Both the position numbers and the translations under genes were made by a program. A stretch of DNA of 35,836 nt from NCBI GenBank assembly GCA_045660325.1, contig JAZRDO010000029.1, positions 1-35,836 of the forward strand, given 5' to 3'. This document shows, piece by piece, positions 31,822 to 35,836 of this stretch. Numbering within the stretch: the first letter of the stretch is position 1; every line of letters begins with the position of its first letter. The stretch comes from SVTX01 sp045660325. GTDB lineage: Bacteria > Bacillota > Clostridia > Oscillospirales > CAG-272. The notes beneath the pieces are model-generated. The model saw only the letters and a program-made list of their open reading frames with translations, did not search any database and was not told the origin of the DNA.

Positions 31822-32292
31822 ATGGCAGAAACGAAATATAAAGACCTTGTAATGCTCTTTTTGCAGACGGGCAGACTTCACAAAAAGCTCGCGGAACGAC
31901 GCGCGGCAACGACCGACATACAGCCGTCCCAGCACAGGATGCTTATGTATCTTTCAAAAACCGAGGTTGCTCCCTCGCAGTGCGAAATAGCAAAGAAATT
32001 CGGGATAAGCCCCGCGGCAGTAACGGTAACGCTCAAAAAGCTTGAAAAGCTCGGATACGTCGAAAGAATGCGTCCCTCAGACGACGGCGACGGCAGAGTA
32101 AACGAGATCAAGATCACCGAAAAGGGACTTTCAGAGGCGGAAGCCACCCGCGAATACTTTTCTTGTATAGACAAGGCTATGTTTGAGAATTTTACCGAGA
32201 CGGAAACAGAGGAATTCACAAGACTTCTCCGCAAGGTATATACAAATCTTCAATCTACCGAAGAAAAAATCGAGGAGGACAGTAAGACGTGA
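31822..32292 (+). CDS. MarR-family transcriptional regulator
   Basis: 156 residues. Winged helix-turn-helix: SQCEIAKKFGISPAAVTVTLKKLEKLGYVERMRPSDDGDGRVNEIKITEKG holds the recognition helix and the beta-wing (DDGDGR), typical of MarR; flanking helices form the dimer interface. ATG 31822 follows GAGG. It overlaps the first ABC gene by four bases (GTGA), so the three genes form one transcript. Likely an autorepressor relieved by a small hydrophobic or toxic ligand that the exporter removes; the ligand is unknown. Confidence 0.92.
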   Translation: MAETKYKDLVMLFLQTGRLHKKLAERRAATTDIQPSQHRMLMYLSKTEVAPSQCEIAKKFGISPAAVTVTLKKLEKLGYVERMRPSDDGDGRVNEIKITEKGLSEAEATREYFSCIDKAMFENFTETETEEFTRLLRKVYTNLQSTEEKIEEDSKT

Positions 32293-34037
32293 AAAAATGG
32301 TTTAAATATATAAAGCCCTATCTCGCATATTTCATATTGGGACCCCTCTGTATGATAATAGAGGTCGTAGGCGAGATCTTGATGCCGATATTCCTCGGCG
32401 CGATAATTGACTCAGGACTTGACGGCACACTTACCGAGGGAACGTCCCTCGGCATTATGGGACTTATGATACTGACCGCGATAGTTATGATGCTCGGCGG
32501 TATCGGCGGCTCGTATTTCGGCGCAAAGGCGAGTGTAAACTTCGCATCCGACATCCGTCGCGACCTTTTTGCCAAGGTTCAGGGCTTCAGCTTTGCGAAT
32601 ATCGACAAGTACTCCACAGGCTCGCTTGTAACAAGACTTACAAATGACGTCTCCCAGATACAAATGATGGTAAATATGGCTCTCCGTATGATGCTCCGCT
32701 CCCCCGGTATGCTTATCGGCGCCATCATAATGGCAATTCAGAAGAGCCCCGATCTGTCCACAGTGCTTCTTATCACTCTCCCTCTGCTCATTCTTACAAT
32801 AGTTATTATAATTATGCGCGGTATGCCCCTCTTTGCAAAGAGACAGGAGAAGGTTGACGCGATCAACTCCACAGTTCAGGAAAACATCACGAACGTGCGC
32901 GTGGTAAAATCCTTCGTTCGCGAGAGCTTCGAGGAAGAAAAGTTCAACCGCGCCAACCGAAACCTCAAGGATTCGGGTATGGCGGCTATGAAGAACATGA
33001 TCCTTATGAGCCCCTTCCAGACCTTCTTTATGTATCTTACGACAATCCTCGTTATCTGGTTCGGTAGCGTGCTCGTAATAAAGAATCTCGGTGTCGAGGG
33101 CGGCTTCTCCGCAGGCGACCTCTCCGCGTTTACTATGTACGTGTCGCAGATACTTCATTCTCTTATGATGGTAACTATGATGCTTATGTTCTCCTCCCGC
33201 GCGCTTGCATCGGCAAGACGAATCTCCGAGGTGCTTGAGGAGGATATCGACATCAAGGATACCGAAAGCGCAGACTCCTCCGCTATAGTTGAGCGCGGCG
33301 AGATAGAATTCAAAAACGTAACCTTCCGTTATTATAAAAACAGCGCGGAGCCCGTGCTTGACAATATAAGCCTCAAGATAGAGGCGGGCTCGACCGTCGG
33401 CATTATCGGATCAACGGGATGCGGTAAAACGACTCTCGTTTCTCTCATTCCAAGACTCTACGACACCGACGAGGGCGAAATTCTCGTCGACGGCAAGGAT
33501 ATCAAGGACTACACTCTCTACAATCTCCGCGAGGGCGTTGGCATGGTGCACCAGAAGAACGTGCTTTTCTCGGGCACGATAAAGGAAAATCTCCTCTGGG
33601 GCAAGGAGGACGCGACAAATGAGGAAATATATGCCGTTGCCGAAAGCGCGCAGGCGCACAAATTCGTCGAGGGCTTTACCGATCGATACGAAACCGTGCT
33701 CGGTCAGGGCGGTGTAAACGTTTCGGGCGGACAAAAGCAGCGTCTCTGTATCGCGCGAGCTCTCCTTAAAAAGCCCAAGATCCTCATTCTTGACGACTCC
33801 ACAAGTGCGGTCGACACCGCAACCGAGGCACATATCCGAGAGGCGTTCAAAAATGAGCTTGCCGACACGACGAAGATCATTATTGCGCAGAGAATCTCCT
33901 CCGTTCGCAATGCAGATATGATCGTAGTTATGGACGAGGGCAGAATCACGGGTATCGGCGACCACGAAACCTTAATGCGAGAAAATATCGAATATCAGGA
34001 GATTTACAACTCCCAGAACGACAGAAAGGAGGGATAA
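32289..34037 (+). CDS. Heterodimeric ABC exporter, subunit with degenerate ATP site
   Basis: 582 residues: six-helix membrane domain (about 1-310), then the ATPase domain. Walker A GSTGCGKT (374-381), signature VSGGQKQR, Walker B ILDDSTSAVD, with Asp503 where catalytic Glu is expected. This Asp variant marks the degenerate half of heterodimeric exporters such as TM287/288, BmrCD and LmrCD, pairing with a subunit that keeps Glu. Start is GTG 32289, overlapping the marR stop, with GAGGA 9 bases upstream. The second subunit begins 3 bases after its stop. Probable multidrug or lipid exporter. Confidence 0.93.
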   Translation: MKKWFKYIKPYLAYFILGPLCMIIEVVGEILMPIFLGAIIDSGLDGTLTEGTSLGIMGLMILTAIVMMLGGIGGSYFGAKASVNFASDIRRDLFAKVQGFSFANIDKYSTGSLVTRLTNDVSQIQMMVNMALRMMLRSPGMLIGAIIMAIQKSPDLSTVLLITLPLLILTIVIIIMRGMPLFAKRQEKVDAINSTVQENITNVRVVKSFVRESFEEEKFNRANRNLKDSGMAAMKNMILMSPFQTFFMYLTTILVIWFGSVLVIKNLGVEGGFSAGDLSAFTMYVSQILHSLMMVTMMLMFSSRALASARRISEVLEEDIDIKDTESADSSAIVERGEIEFKNVTFRYYKNSAEPVLDNISLKIEAGSTVGIIGSTGCGKTTLVSLIPRLYDTDEGEILVDGKDIKDYTLYNLREGVGMVHQKNVLFSGTIKENLLWGKEDATNEEIYAVAESAQAHKFVEGFTDRYETVLGQGGVNVSGGQKQRLCIARALLKKPKILILDDSTSAVDTATEAHIREAFKNELADTTKIIIAQRISSVRNADMIVVMDEGRITGIGDHETLMRENIEYQEIYNSQNDRKEG

Positions 34038-34040
34038 GGC

Positions 34041-35836
34041 ATGGCAAGATCACTTGAAGCACTTCAAAAGCAGTATAACAGCCACGCCAAGCACCGCGGA
34101 CCCGCAGGCAGACCTATGGGCGGCCCCGGCGGACGAGGCGGACACATGCGCGGTCCGAGCGGCAAGCCGAAGAACGTAAGAAAGACCGTAAGCCGTATTC
34201 TCTCCTATATCGGCAACTACAAATATCTTCTTATCGTCGTATTCTTCTTTATGATTTTAAATACGGTAACCTCCCTTGTCGGCGGCTACCTTACAAGACC
34301 GATTATCAACCGTCTCTCGTCCCTTATCCCCGGCTACGTGGTGGATGAGGCATCCATCTCCTCCCCCATATATAAGTTTACCGACGGACTTATAGAATGG
34401 TTCAAGGATTACGCGACGGGATTTCTCTCAAAGATCGTAGGCAACTCCTACAGCGAGGTAGCGACCGAGGCGCTCTTATATATCGCGTCCGCGCTCACAA
34501 TATTGGCGGCAGTTTATATCACCACTATTCTCACGACCTATCTTCAGTCGAGAATAATGCTCACGATCTCCCAGAATTCTCTTGAAAAGATCCGTGTTGA
34601 CCTTTTCAAAAAACTCCAGAAGCTTCCCGTAAAATACTTTGACACTCATCCTACGGGCGAGGTTATGTCGAGATTTACAAACGACGTTGACAGTATCGAT
34701 ATGATGCTCAACAACTCGCTTACGAGCATCGTTTCGGGTGTAATTACCCTTATCGGTACGTTCATCTTTATGATAACGACAAATCCCTGGCTCACACTTA
34801 TCACAGTTTGCTTTATCCCGATATTCTTCTTCGGCGGTATGGTAATAACCAAGAAATCCAGAAAGTACTATTCGGGTCAGCAGGCGGCTCTCGGCGCGGC
34901 TAACGGCTATATTGAAGAAACCATCACAGGTCAGAAGGTCGTAAAGGTATTCAATCATGAGGATGTCTGTGTCGACGAATTCTCCTTGCTCAACGAGGAC
35001 CTTCGCGACAAGCAGTTCAAGTCGCAGTTCATCGGCGGTCTTATGGGCCCCATTCTCGGCAACACAAGCCAGATAAGCTATGCGGTTACGATCGGCGTAG
35101 GCGGTGTGCTTATGTGTATGGGCAAAATCGACCCCGGCGCGCTTTCCCTCTTTGCTACGTACTCCCGTCAGTTCAGTATGCCCATGAATAACCTCGCACA
35201 GCAGACGACGGCTATCTTCTCTGCCTTAGCGGGCGCTGAGAGAGTTTTTGCCGTTATGGACGAAGCTCCCGAGATACCCGACGCGGAGAACGCAAACGAA
35301 ATGCCCGATATGCGCGGCGACGTTATATTTGATAACGTAACCTTTGGCTACAATCCCGATAAGATCATTCTCAAAAATCTCACTTTATACGCTCATCCCG
35401 GTCAGAAGATCGCCTTCGTAGGCTCGACGGGTGCGGGTAAAACCACCGTAACTAACCTTCTCTCCCGATTCTACGACATTGAATCAGGCACGATCACGAT
35501 CGACGGTGTAAACATCAAGGATATCAAGCGCGATGCACTCCGCTCGCATATCGCAATGGTGCTTCAGGACACTCACCTGTTCACGGGCACGGTTATGGAA
35601 AACATCCGCTACGGCCGTCTTGACGCGACCGACGAAGAAGTAATCGAGGCGGCAAAGACCGCGTCGGCTCACAGCTTCATTATGAGACTTTCCGACGGCT
35701 ATAACACAATGCTTGAGGGCGACGGAGCAAACCTCTCACAGGGTCAGCGCCAGCTTCTCAATATCGCCAGAGCCGCACTTTCCAAGGCTCCTATTCTCGT
35801 TCTTGACGAGGCGACAAGCTCGGTCGACACACGTAC
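34041..35836 (+). CDS. Heterodimeric ABC exporter, subunit with canonical ATP site (cut by window end)
   Basis: 598 complete codons from ATG 34041 (SD AAGGAGGG, about 7 bases upstream), still open at the window end. A Gly/Arg/Pro-rich N-terminal extension of about 50 residues (RGPAGRPMGGPGGRGG) precedes the six membrane helices; such extensions are unusual but not informative. Two helices are separated by a long outside loop (about 96-150). Walker A GSTGAGKT (461-468), signature LSQGQ in place of LSGGQ, Walker B LVLDEATSSVD with catalytic Glu590. With the preceding subunit it forms one exporter whose hydrolysis-competent ATP site uses this Glu. Only the D-loop/H-loop end is missing. Confidence 0.93.
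   Translation, partial: MARSLEALQKQYNSHAKHRGPAGRPMGGPGGRGGHMRGPSGKPKNVRKTVSRILSYIGNYKYLLIVVFFFMILNTVTSLVGGYLTRPIINRLSSLIPGYVVDEASISSPIYKFTDGLIEWFKDYATGFLSKIVGNSYSEVATEALLYIASALTILAAVYITTILTTYLQSRIMLTISQNSLEKIRVDLFKKLQKLPVKYFDTHPTGEVMSRFTNDVDSIDMMLNNSLTSIVSGVITLIGTFIFMITTNPWLTLITVCFIPIFFFGGMVITKKSRKYYSGQQAALGAANGYIEETITGQKVVKVFNHEDVCVDEFSLLNEDLRDKQFKSQFIGGLMGPILGNTSQISYAVTIGVGGVLMCMGKIDPGALSLFATYSRQFSMPMNNLAQQTTAIFSALAGAERVFAVMDEAPEIPDAENANEMPDMRGDVIFDNVTFGYNPDKIILKNLTLYAHPGQKIAFVGSTGAGKTTVTNLLSRFYDIESGTITIDGVNIKDIKRDALRSHIAMVLQDTHLFTGTVMENIRYGRLDATDEEVIEAAKTASAHSFIMRLSDGYNTMLEGDGANLSQGQRQLLNIARAALSKAPILVLDEATSSVDTR

Noticed and set aside
34397..34585. 62-residue plus-strand frame near the window end
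   Set aside because: It lies out of frame inside the second ABC exporter gene, which is open to the window end.

Overview
The window looks like a chromosomal segment of an anaerobic, low-to-moderate GC Firmicute of class Clostridia, probably a gut-type species. Reasons: AGGAGG-type ribosome binding sites, near-consensus TTGACA/TATAAT promoters with 17-nt spacers, a lysine riboswitch on dapAB, a CsoR-copA copper operon, and a YggS-SepF-YggT-YlmH cluster leading into ileS, the Gram-positive division-gene neighbourhood. Genus assignment is not possible from the sequence alone. No phage, insertion sequence or CRISPR array was seen; most genes are housekeeping.

Layout. 1-1195 (+): 3' part of L-fucose isomerase. 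1295-5679 (-): a membrane-anchored WG-repeat protein with its own promoter, and a csoR-copA copper operon whose ATPase carries a C-terminal CopZ-like domain with its own internal ribosome binding site. 5774-8622 (-): sugar-phosphate isomerase-like protein, cysS and a GtrA-type membrane protein from one promoter. 8679-17719 (-): hlyD-like, yggS, sepF, yggT, ylmH, ileS, lspA, rluD and a HAD phosphatase, with no divIVA between ylmH and ileS. 17782-19997 (-): tRNA modification genes miaA and queA, separated by an unusual non-coding element. 20073-22144 (+): promoter, lysine riboswitch, terminator, dapA, dapB. 22188-22852: tRNA-Leu(CAA), then a 165-bp tandem repeat array that carries copies of the tRNA T-arm sequence. 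22853-25477 (-): pfkA; stand-alone CinA C-terminal protein with an MscS channel. 25565-27582 (+): PflA-like radical SAM protein and a YitT-family membrane protein. 27620-29146 (-): YfbK-like VWA lipoprotein. 29338-31412 (+): metG. 31433-31703: non-coding region with a 9-bp motif array interspersed with mini-hairpins. 31741-35836 (+): marR and a heterodimeric ABC exporter pair, the second gene cut by the window end.

The most unusual items are the AGTGAAGTT/AACTTCACT mini-hairpin array (31486-31634), the 165-bp tRNA-linked repeat (22352-22731), the in-frame internal start that could release a free CopZ-like chaperone from copA (3047), the CsoR box filling the spacer of a perfect promoter (5710-5738), and the element between miaA and queA (18770-18911). 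No complete novel multi-gene system was recognised. All start sites were chosen by checking the codon and the upstream Shine-Dalgarno (SD) sequence; several of the longest open frames begin with non-ATG codons and were trimmed.
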